Translations under genes and position numbers: made by a program
Source: Polynucleobacter sp. MWH-Braz-FAM2G
GTDB taxonomy: Bacteria > Pseudomonadota > Gammaproteobacteria > Burkholderiales > Burkholderiaceae
Assembly (NCBI RefSeq): GCF_018687635.1
Contig: NZ_CP061300.1
Coordinates: 744,001 to 808,000, forward strand
Direction: 5' to 3'
DNA length: 64,000 nucleotides
The notes under the pieces: model-generated
The model's database searches: none
What the model saw: the letters and a program-made list of their open reading frames with translations, nothing else
Told to the model about the DNA's origin: nothing
Shown here: positions 9,265 through 16,982 of the stretch, piece after piece
How the letters are laid out: each line of letters opens with the position of its first letter
Position numbering within the stretch: the stretch's first letter is position 1

Positions 9265-10044
9265 ATGAGTTATTCCGTGTTTACACGTCTTGCAGCCGCG
9301 CTTTTGCTCGGCTGTTTTTCATTGGGATGCATTGCTCAGGTTGCAGAGTGTAAAAAGAAGGTTTACTTGACTTTTGATACAGGCAATATGTCGGTCGCGG
9401 AGAAAGTAGCGGAGATTTTGAAGCGACAAAATGTAAAAGCTACCTTTTTCTTGGCTAATGAGAAAACCTTCCGTGGTGATTTTTCGTTAGATGATTCCTG
9501 GAAAGCTTATTGGCAAGAACGCGTTAAAGAAGGCCATCATTTTGGAAGCCATACTTATGACCACACTTACTTTGTCAAAGATGGTCCGAAGGGGGAGGTT
9601 TTTGAAAAGCCTCAGTTTGGGCCTAAAGCTGGGATGACGCTCTTGTATAACGAAGCGGCTATGTGCAAAGAAATCCGTAGAGTAGATCAGCGTTTCCAAG
9701 AGTTAACTGATCAACCATTGCAGAGAATATGGCGTGCTCCTGGTGGTAAAACTTCTCCAACCTTAATTCGGATGGGGGATATGTGTGGGTATCAACATAT
9801 TGGCTGGGCTTCCGCTGGTTTTTTAGGGGATGAGCTGAATTCCGATAAACATCCGAATAGCCAACTTTTGGATAAAGCCAGTCGTACTATTGCTGATGGC
9901 GATATCACAATGGCCCATTTAGGTATCTGGTCCAGAAAAGATCCATGGGCACCTGCTGTTCTCGAGCAACTTATCATGAACCTAAAGGGTCGCGGGTTTT
10001 GCTTTGGTCTTCTACCCAAAGATTTGGCAAATGCGTCAAAATAA
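9265..10044 (+). CDS. Polysaccharide deacetylase-like (NodB/CE4 fold) exported protein
   Basis: Starts with a hydrophobic signal sequence (FTRLAAALLLGCFSLGCIAQ), then a NodB-type barrel. Motif 1 reads TFDTGN (Asp38, Thr39) where metal-dependent CE4 enzymes have TFDDGP. Motif 2, HTYDH, and motif 3, WRAPGGKTSP, are intact, and a late histidine sits in MAHLGIWSR. The loss of the second Asp, normally a metal ligand, makes activity uncertain, although I recall the same TFDTG form in related Burkholderiales proteins. The frame is open from 9247, overlapping the previous gene, but AAGG six bases before ATG 9265 favours the shorter form. The substrate (peptidoglycan or another acetylated glycan) is not known. 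Confidence 0.8.
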   Translation: MSYSVFTRLAAALLLGCFSLGCIAQVAECKKKVYLTFDTGNMSVAEKVAEILKRQNVKATFFLANEKTFRGDFSLDDSWKAYWQERVKEGHHFGSHTYDHTYFVKDGPKGEVFEKPQFGPKAGMTLLYNEAAMCKEIRRVDQRFQELTDQPLQRIWRAPGGKTSPTLIRMGDMCGYQHIGWASAGFLGDELNSDKHPNSQLLDKASRTIADGDITMAHLGIWSRKDPWAPAVLEQLIMNLKGRGFCFGLLPKDLANASK

Positions 10045-10047
10045 AGC

Positions 10048-11019
10048 ATGGATTTCTCAGTCATTACCGCATCGATTTCAAGTGTCTACGGCAGTCTTCA
10101 GGAGTTTCTGTTCTCTGAGGTTGCTGGACCCATCCTCTACCAATTTGATTTAATGTCTTGGGCTGAAGATGTGTTTGATGGGATTGACTGGTTCTTGTTT
10201 GGTTGTGTGCAAATTTTCTTAATCTTTTTTGTTTTAAGAACTTGGGAGCGAATAGTTCCAGCAGAAAAGCAAGAGCGCTTTGCAAAATCAAGTAGGGCGG
10301 ATGTAATCTATACATTGTTTCATCGCCTTGGAATTTTCCATGGACTCATCTTTATCCTTTTATCAGGATTCTTTTTTGAGCTCGATTCCATACTGCATGA
10401 CTTTCGTTTTGGCAGATTGAATGTGGAGTCATGGTGGCCAGGGGTGACTTCAATCCCAGCAGTTAGCTTTTTGATCTACCTTATTCTCTTAGACTTTGTA
10501 GATTATCTTTATCATCGCGCTTCGCATACGTTTAATTGGTGGTGGCAATTACATGCTTTGCATCACAGTCAAACGGTAATGACGGCTTGGTCAGATAACC
10601 GTAATCATATTTTGGACGATATTATGCGTGCCGTTTTGATGGCTTTCTTCGCGCTGTTGTTTGGAGTATCGCCAGGTCAATTTATCGCCCTAGTTGCCTT
10701 AAGTCAATTTATCCAAAGTTGGCAACATGCCAATATCAAAATTGACCTTGGTCCAGCGCGCTATTTGCTGATTTCACCGATGTACCATCGCATGCATCAT
10801 GCTGTGGGATATGGGCATGAAGCTAAAGGTAAGCCAGGCGTTTTAGGCGGTTGCAATTTTGGAATTTTATTTCCATGGTGGGACATGCTGTTTAACACAG
10901 CCATCTTCCCAAAAGAGGTCTATCCTACGGGGGTAAGAAATTTGTCAGTTTCGCAAAATATTCTTACCCAGCAATGGCAGGGCTTAGTGCACGCTATTAA
11001 AGAATTAAAGCCTAAATAG
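10048..11019 (+). CDS. Sterol desaturase / fatty acid hydroxylase family membrane protein
   Basis: An integral membrane protein of the FA_hydroxylase superfamily, whose members use a di-iron centre held by histidine clusters to oxidise lipids. Hydrophobic helices occur near residues 45-65, 90-110 and 135-155. The histidine motifs are visible: HRASH and ALHHSQ near residues 155-177, DNRNH a little further on, and HRMHH near residue 250. It follows the deacetylase-like gene after 3 bp, so the two are surely co-transcribed. The lipid substrate is not known; hopanoid or ornithine-lipid modification are known roles of relatives, but nothing here decides. Confidence 0.85.
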   Translation: MDFSVITASISSVYGSLQEFLFSEVAGPILYQFDLMSWAEDVFDGIDWFLFGCVQIFLIFFVLRTWERIVPAEKQERFAKSSRADVIYTLFHRLGIFHGLIFILLSGFFFELDSILHDFRFGRLNVESWWPGVTSIPAVSFLIYLILLDFVDYLYHRASHTFNWWWQLHALHHSQTVMTAWSDNRNHILDDIMRAVLMAFFALLFGVSPGQFIALVALSQFIQSWQHANIKIDLGPARYLLISPMYHRMHHAVGYGHEAKGKPGVLGGCNFGILFPWWDMLFNTAIFPKEVYPTGVRNLSVSQNILTQQWQGLVHAIKELKPK

Positions 11020-11048
11020 ATTTCAATCTAGAGGCAATGGGGGGTGGT

Positions 11049-11918
11049 ATGGTCGGATTGCAACAAGTATTTAAATCATTTGGTATGGCCTTAGTTGGGA
11101 CCATGCATCCTCGTATGTTGTGGCTGAGTTTGCGACCATTTTTGATTGTATCGATTTTGTGGGGTTGTCTGATTTGGTTGATTTGGACCCCGGCACTGGA
11201 AGCCCTAAGCGTTTTTTTAACGACATCTATCTTTACTAGTTGGATACAAGAGGGACTCATTTGGGCTGGTTTTGAAAATGCCAGAGCATGGATTGCACCA
11301 CTTTTCTTTGTGATGCTCATCATTCCACTGATTACGATTAGCTTATTAGTCTTTATCGCTTTCTCAACTGTTCCTGCGATTGTGAAGATCGCTTGTAAGC
11401 AATCGCAATACCAAGATCTAGAGTGCAAGCGTGGGGGCGGAATCTTTGGAAGCATAATTTACAGCTTGTGGTCTGCATTGCTATGCCTCGTTTTAGTAAT
11501 GCTCACCCTGCCAGTTTGGTGGGTTCCTCCATTAGTAGCGGTCTTGCCACCATTGCTATGGGGTTGGTTAACAATGCGTCTTATGTCTTACGATGTTCTC
11601 GCCAAACATGCGAGCTCTGAAGAGCGGGATCAGCTCCTTGAAAAATATCGTTGGCCATTGCTTTGTATGGGAATTGCCTCCGGAATGCTTGGTGCAGTGC
11701 CAACTTTCTTTTGGGCCACATCCGCATTAGCCTTGGTGCTGTTTCCAGTCGTCAGCTTTGTGGCGTTGTGGATTTATTCCCTCATATTTGTATTTGCAGC
11801 GCTTTGGTTTAGCTACTTCTTGTTAGATGCTCTGAAGCAATTAAGAGATGAAGAGTTAGATAAGGCGCTGACAGTGCAATCGCGTGTAGTTGATATGGAA
11901 CTTCCTTACCATGGTTGA
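11049..11918 (+). CDS. EI24 domain-containing integral membrane protein
   Basis: A protein of about 290 residues with five to six hydrophobic segments and the pattern of the EI24/CysZ-like family (FKSFGMALVGTMHPRMLWLSLRPF at the N-terminus, a central PVWWVPPLVAVLPPLLWGWLTMRLMSYDVLAKHA). In E. coli CysZ is a sulfate permease, but the betaproteobacterial EI24 branch has no established function, and no cysteine genes lie nearby. ATG 11037 is also possible; 11049 has a G-rich sequence at a better distance. The stop codon overlaps the start of the next gene by 8 bp, which indicates translational coupling. Confidence 0.8.
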   Translation: MVGLQQVFKSFGMALVGTMHPRMLWLSLRPFLIVSILWGCLIWLIWTPALEALSVFLTTSIFTSWIQEGLIWAGFENARAWIAPLFFVMLIIPLITISLLVFIAFSTVPAIVKIACKQSQYQDLECKRGGGIFGSIIYSLWSALLCLVLVMLTLPVWWVPPLVAVLPPLLWGWLTMRLMSYDVLAKHASSEERDQLLEKYRWPLLCMGIASGMLGAVPTFFWATSALALVLFPVVSFVALWIYSLIFVFAALWFSYFLLDALKQLRDEELDKALTVQSRVVDMELPYHG

Positions 11919-12765
11919 TGCAATTAAAAAAGTAGAAGTCGAAGAGGTAAAAAAAGAACAGCGTCGTTTTGGTTTAATTGTGATTGGCGATGAAATTTTG
12001 TCCGGTCGCCGTCAAGATAAGCACATGAGTAAGCTGATTGAATTGCTCAATGAACGAGGTCTTAGTCTCGCATGGGCAAAATATGTTGCCGATGATCCTA
12101 AGCAAATTACTGCCACTCTAAAAGAAAGCTTTGCGAGTGGGGATGTGGTGTTTAGTACAGGCGGTATTGGCGCTACGCCAGATGATCACACTCGTCAATG
12201 CGCGGCTCTTGCGTTGGGAACAAAAACAGAACTTCATCCTTCTGCTCAAGAATTGATTGCGGGACGTATTCAGTCAATGGCCGAGGGTGATCCCATTAAG
12301 TCAGACTTAAGCACTCCTGAAAATCAGCAGCGCTTCAAGATGGGCGAGTTTCCGATTGGTAGTGAGATCATTCCGAACCCTTATAACCAAATCCCAGGCT
12401 TTCGGATACGTGAGCATCACTTTGTCCCTGGCTTCCCAGTAATGGCTGCGCCGATGATGGCTTGGTGTTTAGATACCCATTACAAAGATTTATTTCATCA
12501 AGAGAATTGGGCAGAGCGGAGTTTTATTGTGCCCAAAGGAATTGAGTCCACTTTGACGCCACTGATGGAGCATATTGAGGCTAACTATCCTGGGGTGAAG
12601 GTGTTTAGCCTGCCATCGGTAGGGGACGCTAGCAAGGGCGGTGTTTACGCCCAGCGACATATCGAATTGGGCATCAAAGGCAACGCAAACCTTCTTGAAA
12701 GTGCTTGGATTGCCTTAAGAACGGGCGCACAAGAGTTGGGTTATGAAATTCACGATATCAGTTAA
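11911..12765 (+). CDS. CinA-type molybdopterin-binding-fold protein (competence/damage-inducible protein A homologue)
   Basis: Contains the MoCF_biosynth fold of the N-terminal domain of CinA: GLIVIGDEILSGRRQDKH near residue 22, FSTGGIGATPDDHTRQCAA near residue 85, and the later FVPGFPVMAAPMMAW. It lacks the C-terminal nicotinamide-nucleotide amidohydrolase domain of full CinA, and its 284 residues are the length of the short family members. The role of these stand-alone proteins is not established. The frame extends to 11890, but ATG 11911 overlapping the EI24 stop is the natural start. It ends 8 bp before the first NtrC-type box upstream of glnA. Confidence 0.82.
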   Translation: MVDAIKKVEVEEVKKEQRRFGLIVIGDEILSGRRQDKHMSKLIELLNERGLSLAWAKYVADDPKQITATLKESFASGDVVFSTGGIGATPDDHTRQCAALALGTKTELHPSAQELIAGRIQSMAEGDPIKSDLSTPENQQRFKMGEFPIGSEIIPNPYNQIPGFRIREHHFVPGFPVMAAPMMAWCLDTHYKDLFHQENWAERSFIVPKGIESTLTPLMEHIEANYPGVKVFSLPSVGDASKGGVYAQRHIELGIKGNANLLESAWIALRTGAQELGYEIHDIS

Positions 12766-12772
12766 GCCTAAA

Positions 12773-12789
12773 CGCACTAAAAAGGTGCA
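12773..12789. promoter_or_regulatory. NtrC-type binding site 1 upstream of glnA
   Basis: CGCACTAAAAAGGTGCA matches the known NtrC consensus TGCACY-N5-RGTGCA at all core positions (GCACT-N5-GGTGC). Its centre is at 12781, 136 bp before the start site implied by the -24/-12-like element and 190 bp before the glnA ATG. Confidence 0.7.
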
Positions 12790-12824
12790 AATAGTCTTTT
12801 ATTAGGCTTTAAGACTGATAATTG

Positions 12825-12841
12825 GGCACTTTAATAGTGCA
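12825..12841. promoter_or_regulatory. NtrC-type binding site 2 upstream of glnA
   Basis: GGCACTTTAATAGTGCA holds a perfect 5-bp inverted repeat GCACT-N5-AGTGC and fits the NtrC consensus. Its centre (12833) is 52 bp from that of site 1, about five helical turns, so two dimers would sit on the same face of the DNA as at E. coli glnAp2. Confidence 0.72.
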
Positions 12842-12888
12842 ATAATAAGGGTTCCCATTTGTTTGCTTCAGTAAATTACATACATCCA

Positions 12889-12906
12889 TTAGGCATGTTT
12901 GGTGCC
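12889..12906 (+). promoter_or_regulatory. Sigma-54-like -24/-12 element of glnA
   Basis: TTAGGCATGTTTGGTGCC has GG (12892-12893) and GC (12904-12905) at the required distance of ten bases, plus CA and G after the GG and T before the GC. It deviates from TTGGCACG-N4-TTGCW at four positions. The predicted start would be near 12917, with the two NtrC-type boxes at about -84 and -136. The same bases also form an inverted repeat, AGGCA-N7-TGCCT. The NtrC encoded downstream has lost key sigma-54 contact residues, so this element may be decayed or accidental. Confidence 0.4.
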
Positions 12907-12970
12907 TGGAATAAACAAGGGTGTATGCCTTAAGTTTTGATTCCGAATTTAGTTAACAGAGGAGATTTGC

Positions 12971-14386
12971 ATGACGAAGACCGTCGCTGATGTGATGAAG
13001 TTGGTTAAAGAGAAAGAGTGTACTTTTGTTGATTTTCGCTTTGTAGATACAAAGGGTAAAGAGCAGCACACAACAGTACCTATCTCTGCATTTGACGAAG
13101 ACAAATTTGAGAGTGGTCATGCATTTGACGGCTCTTCTATTGCTGGCTGGAAGGGTATTGAAGCTTCAGATATGTTGCTTAAACCAGATCCAACAGCTGC
13201 ATACATTGATCCATTCTATGAAGAGCCAACATTGGTTCTCACATGTGACGTTATCGAGCCAGCAGATGGCAAAGGTTACGATCGCGATCCACGCTCTATT
13301 GCAAAACGTGCTGAAGCGTATTTGAAGAGCACTGGTATTGGCGATGCTGCTTACTTTGGTCCAGAGCCAGAATTCTTTATTTTTGACGGCGTTCGTTGGG
13401 GTGCCGATATGCAAGGTTGCTTCGTAAAGATTGATTCTGAAGAAGCGCCATGGTCATCATCTAAAGAAATCGAAGGCGGCAATACTGGTCATCGTCCAGG
13501 TAAAAAAGGCGGCTACTTCCCAGTTGCTCCAGTAGATACATTCCAAGATATGCGTTCCGAAATGTGCTTGATTCTCGAATCATTGGGCATTCCAGTTGAA
13601 GTTCATCACCATGAAGTTGCTGGTCAAGGCCAAAACGAATTGGGAACCAAGTTCAGCACATTGGTACAGCGTGCTGACTGGACTATCTGGCAGAAGTACG
13701 TTATTCAAAACGTTGCGCATGCTTATGGCAAGACAGCAACATTTATGCCTAAGCCAGTAGTTGGCGATAACGGTTCTGGTATGCACGTTCACCAATCTGT
13801 TTGGAAAAACGGTGAGAACTTGTTTGCTGGTAATGGTTACGCAGGTTTGTCAGAGTTTGCTCTGTTCTACATCGGCGGCATCATCAAGCACGCGAAGGCA
13901 TTAAACGCAATTACTAACCCAGGTACAAACTCATACAAGCGTTTGGTTCCAGGTTTTGAGGCGCCAGTGAAGTTGGCATACTCAGCACGTAATCGTTCTG
14001 CTTCTATCCGTATTCCACACGTTGCTAATCCAAAGGGTCGTCGTATTGAGACTCGCTTCCCAGATCCATTGGCTAACCCATACTTGGCATTCTCTGCCTT
14101 GTTGATGGCTGGTTTGGATGGTGTTCAGAACAAGATTCATCCAGGCGAAGCTGCTGACAAGAACTTGTATGACTTGCCACCAGAAGAAGATGCAAAGATC
14201 CCAACCGTTTGCGCGAGCTTGGAAGAAGCATTGGATGCATTGAGGAAAGATCACGAGTTCTTGACTCGCGGTGGAGTATTCACTGAATCAATGATTGATG
14301 CATATATCAATTTGAAGATGGAAGATGTCACACGTTTCCGTATGACAACTCATCCAATCGAATTTGATATGTACTACTCCCTGTAA
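12971..14386 (+). CDS. glnA: Glutamine synthetase, type I
   Basis: Condenses ammonium and glutamate to glutamine with ATP; the central enzyme of ammonium assimilation, a cytosolic dodecamer. The 471 residues match bacterial GSI-beta: [12 protein letters not shown] near residue 50, the ATP and metal site [11 protein letters not shown] near 130, [12 protein letters not shown] near 265, NRSASIRIP near 340 and the adenylylation tyrosine Tyr400 in NLYDLPPEE, so activity should be controlled by GlnE. AGAGGAG lies six bases before the ATG. Two NtrC-type boxes and a -24/-12-like element lie upstream, and ntrB-ntrC follow directly, separated by a terminator hairpin. Confidence 0.98.
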   Translation: MTKTVADVMKLVKEKECTFVDFRFVDTKGKEQHTTVPISAFDEDKFESGHAFDGSSIAGWKGIEASDMLLKPDPTAAYIDPFYEEPTLVLTCDVIEPADGKGYDRDPRSIAKRAEAYLKSTGIGDAAYFGPEPEFFIFDGVRWGADMQGCFVKIDSEEAPWSSSKEIEGGNTGHRPGKKGGYFPVAPVDTFQDMRSEMCLILESLGIPVEVHHHEVAGQGQNELGTKFSTLVQRADWTIWQKYVIQNVAHAYGKTATFMPKPVVGDNGSGMHVHQSVWKNGENLFAGNGYAGLSEFALFYIGGIIKHAKALNAITNPGTNSYKRLVPGFEAPVKLAYSARNRSASIRIPHVANPKGRRIETRFPDPLANPYLAFSALLMAGLDGVQNKIHPGEAADKNLYDLPPEEDAKIPTVCASLEEALDALRKDHEFLTRGGVFTESMIDAYINLKMEDVTRFRMTTHPIEFDMYYSL

Positions 14387-14400
14387 GCGAAGGAGAGAAC

Positions 14401-15534
14401 TTGAGCGCAGGTCTGTTGCGCAATTCGTTCAAGGGAGCAGCTTCGGCTGCTCCTTTTTTTCCGACATTGCTTGATCAGATGCCGAATGCCATCGTGGTAT
14501 TTACGGCTGAGAACCAACAATTGGTATATGTGAATCCCGCTGCTGAGTCAGCCCTCGATCTTTCACGTAAATCACTTGAAGGTCAATCTGTGCACAATTT
14601 ATTTGGCGATAACGAAGCATTAAATTCCATGATTTCCGAAGTGAGGCTAGGGCATGTATCAGCTCAACGTCAAGAAATGATGTTGCACTCGATGCCTAGC
14701 AGCATTCATCAAGAAATCATTCCGGCGCATGTGGTTGTCGCTGCGTTGGAAGACCCCACGCTGATCATGATGGAGTGGTTTCCAATCGATCAACAGCTGC
14801 GTAGCGAGCGCGATGAACGCGTGACTCAGCAAGTTGAGGCAAATAAACAGTTGATGCGCAACTTAGCGCATGAGATTAAAAATCCATTAGGCGGTATACG
14901 TGGAGCGGCGCAATTACTCGAATTTGAGTTGCCCGAAAAAGGTTTGCGTGAATATACGCAAGTCATTATTAAAGAATCTGATCGTTTACAAACGTTGGTG
15001 GATCGTCTCTTGGCGCCACATCGTAAAGCCCATGTGATGGAATCTTTTAATGTGCATGAGGCCTTAGAGCGTGTTCGCAGCTTGGTGCTGGCCGAGTTTC
15101 CAAAAGGTCTGCGCATTATTCGAAATTACGACACGAGCTTGCCAGATTTATTGGGTGATCGTGAGCAACTGATTCAGGCAACTCTGAATATTGTTCACAA
15201 CGCCGCCCAAGCGCTGAGCGAAGAAATTCGCACTGGAGTAGCGCAAATAGAATTAAAAACTCGAGTAGCACGTTCGGTTACTATCGCAAAGCATCGCTAT
15301 AAATTAGCCTTGGATTTGCATGTGATTGATAACGGCCCAGGCATACCACAAGAGATTATCGAGCGCATTTTCTTTCCCTTGGTGTCGGGTCGAGAGGGTG
15401 GTAGCGGACTTGGTCTGACGTTAGCGCAAACCTTTGTTCAGCAGCATCAGGGCTTTATCACTTGTAATAGCCGTCCTGGGCGCACTGATTTTCATATTCA
15501 AATTCCATATCGTAGGCAGGAGAAAGCATCATGA
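14401..15534 (+). CDS. glnL: Nitrogen regulation sensor histidine kinase NtrB
   Basis: Cytosolic sensor kinase and phosphatase of NtrC, controlled through PII. No membrane segment. A PAS domain spans about residues 20-125 (PNAIVVFTAENQQLVYVNPAAESAL), followed by the phosphoacceptor helix NLAHEIKNPLGGIRGAAQLL with His157, the N box NIVHNAAQAL, the G1 box DNGPGIP and GSGLGLTLAQ. The start is a TTG at 14401 with AAGGAG five bases before it. Bases 14434-14460 inside this frame form a strong terminator, so an alternative start at TTG 14467 or ATG 14479, both after the hairpin, must be considered; the latter would cut the first residues before the PAS core. The stop overlaps ntrC by 4 bp. Confidence 0.93.
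   Translation: MSAGLLRNSFKGAASAAPFFPTLLDQMPNAIVVFTAENQQLVYVNPAAESALDLSRKSLEGQSVHNLFGDNEALNSMISEVRLGHVSAQRQEMMLHSMPSSIHQEIIPAHVVVAALEDPTLIMMEWFPIDQQLRSERDERVTQQVEANKQLMRNLAHEIKNPLGGIRGAAQLLEFELPEKGLREYTQVIIKESDRLQTLVDRLLAPHRKAHVMESFNVHEALERVRSLVLAEFPKGLRIIRNYDTSLPDLLGDREQLIQATLNIVHNAAQALSEEIRTGVAQIELKTRVARSVTIAKHRYKLALDLHVIDNGPGIPQEIIERIFFPLVSGREGGSGLGLTLAQTFVQQHQGFITCNSRPGRTDFHIQIPYRRQEKAS
14434..14460 (+). terminator. Intrinsic terminator inside the 5' end of ntrB
   Basis: GGAGCAGC-TTCG-GCTGCTCC is a perfect 8-bp stem with a stable UUCG tetraloop followed by seven T. It starts 47 bp after the glnA stop and lies in codons 12-20 of ntrB if TTG 14401 is the start. It probably ends most glnA transcripts and lets a fraction continue into ntrBC. 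Confidence 0.88.
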
Positions 15535-16982
15535 AACCAGTTTGGATCGTAGATGACGATCAATCTATTCGTTGGGTCCTTGAAAAAGCTCTATCGCGTG
15601 AAAATATTCCGCATAAGAGTTTTTCTAATCCCAACGATGTGCTCAATGCCCTAGAAAAAGAGACGCCTCAGGTGTTGATCTCCGATATTCGCATGCCACG
15701 CGGTAATGGCTTGGATTTATTGCAACATGTGAAGGCTAGTCATCCGCATTTACCAGTCATCATCATGACTGCCTATTCGGATTTAGATTCTGCTGTTTCC
15801 TCGTTTCAAGGTGGCGCTTTTGAATATCTTACAAAACCATTTGATGTAGAAAAGGCGGTTGAGCTGATTCATCGCGCTGTGGAGCAGGGCACCCGAGATA
15901 ATTCTGGTGCCAAGGAATTAACTGCTTGGAGACAAGATGCGACCGAGATTATTGGTCAAGCGCCAGCGATGCAAGAAATTTTCCGTGCAATAGGACGTTT
16001 GGCTCAATCTAATGCCACCGTCTTGATCACTGGTGAATCCGGTACCGGAAAAGAGTTGGTTGCTCACGCATTACATAAACATAGCCCTAGCGCCAAGGGT
16101 CCATTTGTATCGCTGAGTACTTCCGCAGTACCTAAAGATTTATTGGAATCCGAGTTGTTTGGTCATGAGCGGGGCGCCTTCCCTGGTGCTCAGACTCTAC
16201 GCCGTGGTCGTCTAGAACAAGCTGATGGCGGTACTTTATTTTTGGGTGAGGTTGGAGACCTGCCATTTGACCTTCAAACTCGCTTATTGCGCGTATTGTC
16301 TGATGGGCATTTTTATCGCATTGGCGGTCAAGATCCTATTAAGGCAAATGTTCGCATCATTGCATCAACTCATCAAAATTTAGAGGCAAGAGTAGTGGCT
16401 GGGCTTTTCCGTGAAGACTTATTGCATCGCCTAAATGTGATTCGTTTGCGTATGCCTTCTTTGCGCGAACGTACAGAAGACATTCCGATGTTGGCAAGGC
16501 ACTTTATGCTGAGCTGTGCTAAATCCCTGGGCGTACAACCTAAAAAACTCTCAGATGAAGTGCTGAAAGAAATTAGTGCGATGCCATTTCCAGGAAACGT
16601 ACGTCAACTAGAAAACTTATGTCATTGGCTAACAGTAATGACATCAGCAAATGTGATTGGAGTGAGCGATCTTCCTGCTGATATCGTAGCCCAGGCTAAT
16701 GAGCAGCCAATTGCACTTCAAAGTGAGTCCGCGCCCAGTAATCCTAATCTTGCAAAAGCAGCCTCAGGTGACTGGGAGAGTGGTTTAGGGCGCCTCGCTG
16801 TGAAGATGCTGCAGGATGGCGAAAAGGAAGTATTTGATGCTCTTACTGCTCGCTTTGAAAAAGCGGTATTGCAAGCTGCTTTAGAGGTGACTCGTGGTAG
16901 GAGAGTTGAAGCTGCGCAGCGATTAGGTATTGGCCGCAATACGATCACGAGAAAGTTGCAAGAATTGGGAATCGATGACTGA
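15531..16982 (+). CDS. glnG: Nitrogen regulation response regulator NtrC with altered sigma-54 contact and Walker B motifs
   Basis: Three-part NtrC: a receiver domain (residues 1-120; acidic pocket Asp8-10, phosphoacceptor Asp52, Lys102), an AAA+ domain (about 140-380; Walker A GESGTGKE at 168-175) and a Fis-type C-terminal helix-turn-helix (EAAQRLGIGRNTITRKLQELGI). Two hallmark motifs are changed. The sigma-54 contact loop GAFTGA reads GAFPGA (215-220), and the Walker B Asp-Glu pair reads Gly239-Glu240 (LFLGEVGD). In the family the Thr is needed to engage sigma-54 and the Asp for ATP hydrolysis. R. capsulatus NtrC, which works with sigma-70, also lacks GAFTGA. The rest of the AAA+ domain is well kept, so this is not a decaying pseudogene. 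Overlaps ntrB by 4 bp. Confidence 0.93.
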   Translation: MKPVWIVDDDQSIRWVLEKALSRENIPHKSFSNPNDVLNALEKETPQVLISDIRMPRGNGLDLLQHVKASHPHLPVIIMTAYSDLDSAVSSFQGGAFEYLTKPFDVEKAVELIHRAVEQGTRDNSGAKELTAWRQDATEIIGQAPAMQEIFRAIGRLAQSNATVLITGESGTGKELVAHALHKHSPSAKGPFVSLSTSAVPKDLLESELFGHERGAFPGAQTLRRGRLEQADGGTLFLGEVGDLPFDLQTRLLRVLSDGHFYRIGGQDPIKANVRIIASTHQNLEARVVAGLFREDLLHRLNVIRLRMPSLRERTEDIPMLARHFMLSCAKSLGVQPKKLSDEVLKEISAMPFPGNVRQLENLCHWLTVMTSANVIGVSDLPADIVAQANEQPIALQSESAPSNPNLAKAASGDWESGLGRLAVKMLQDGEKEVFDALTARFEKAVLQAALEVTRGRRVEAAQRLGIGRNTITRKLQELGIDD

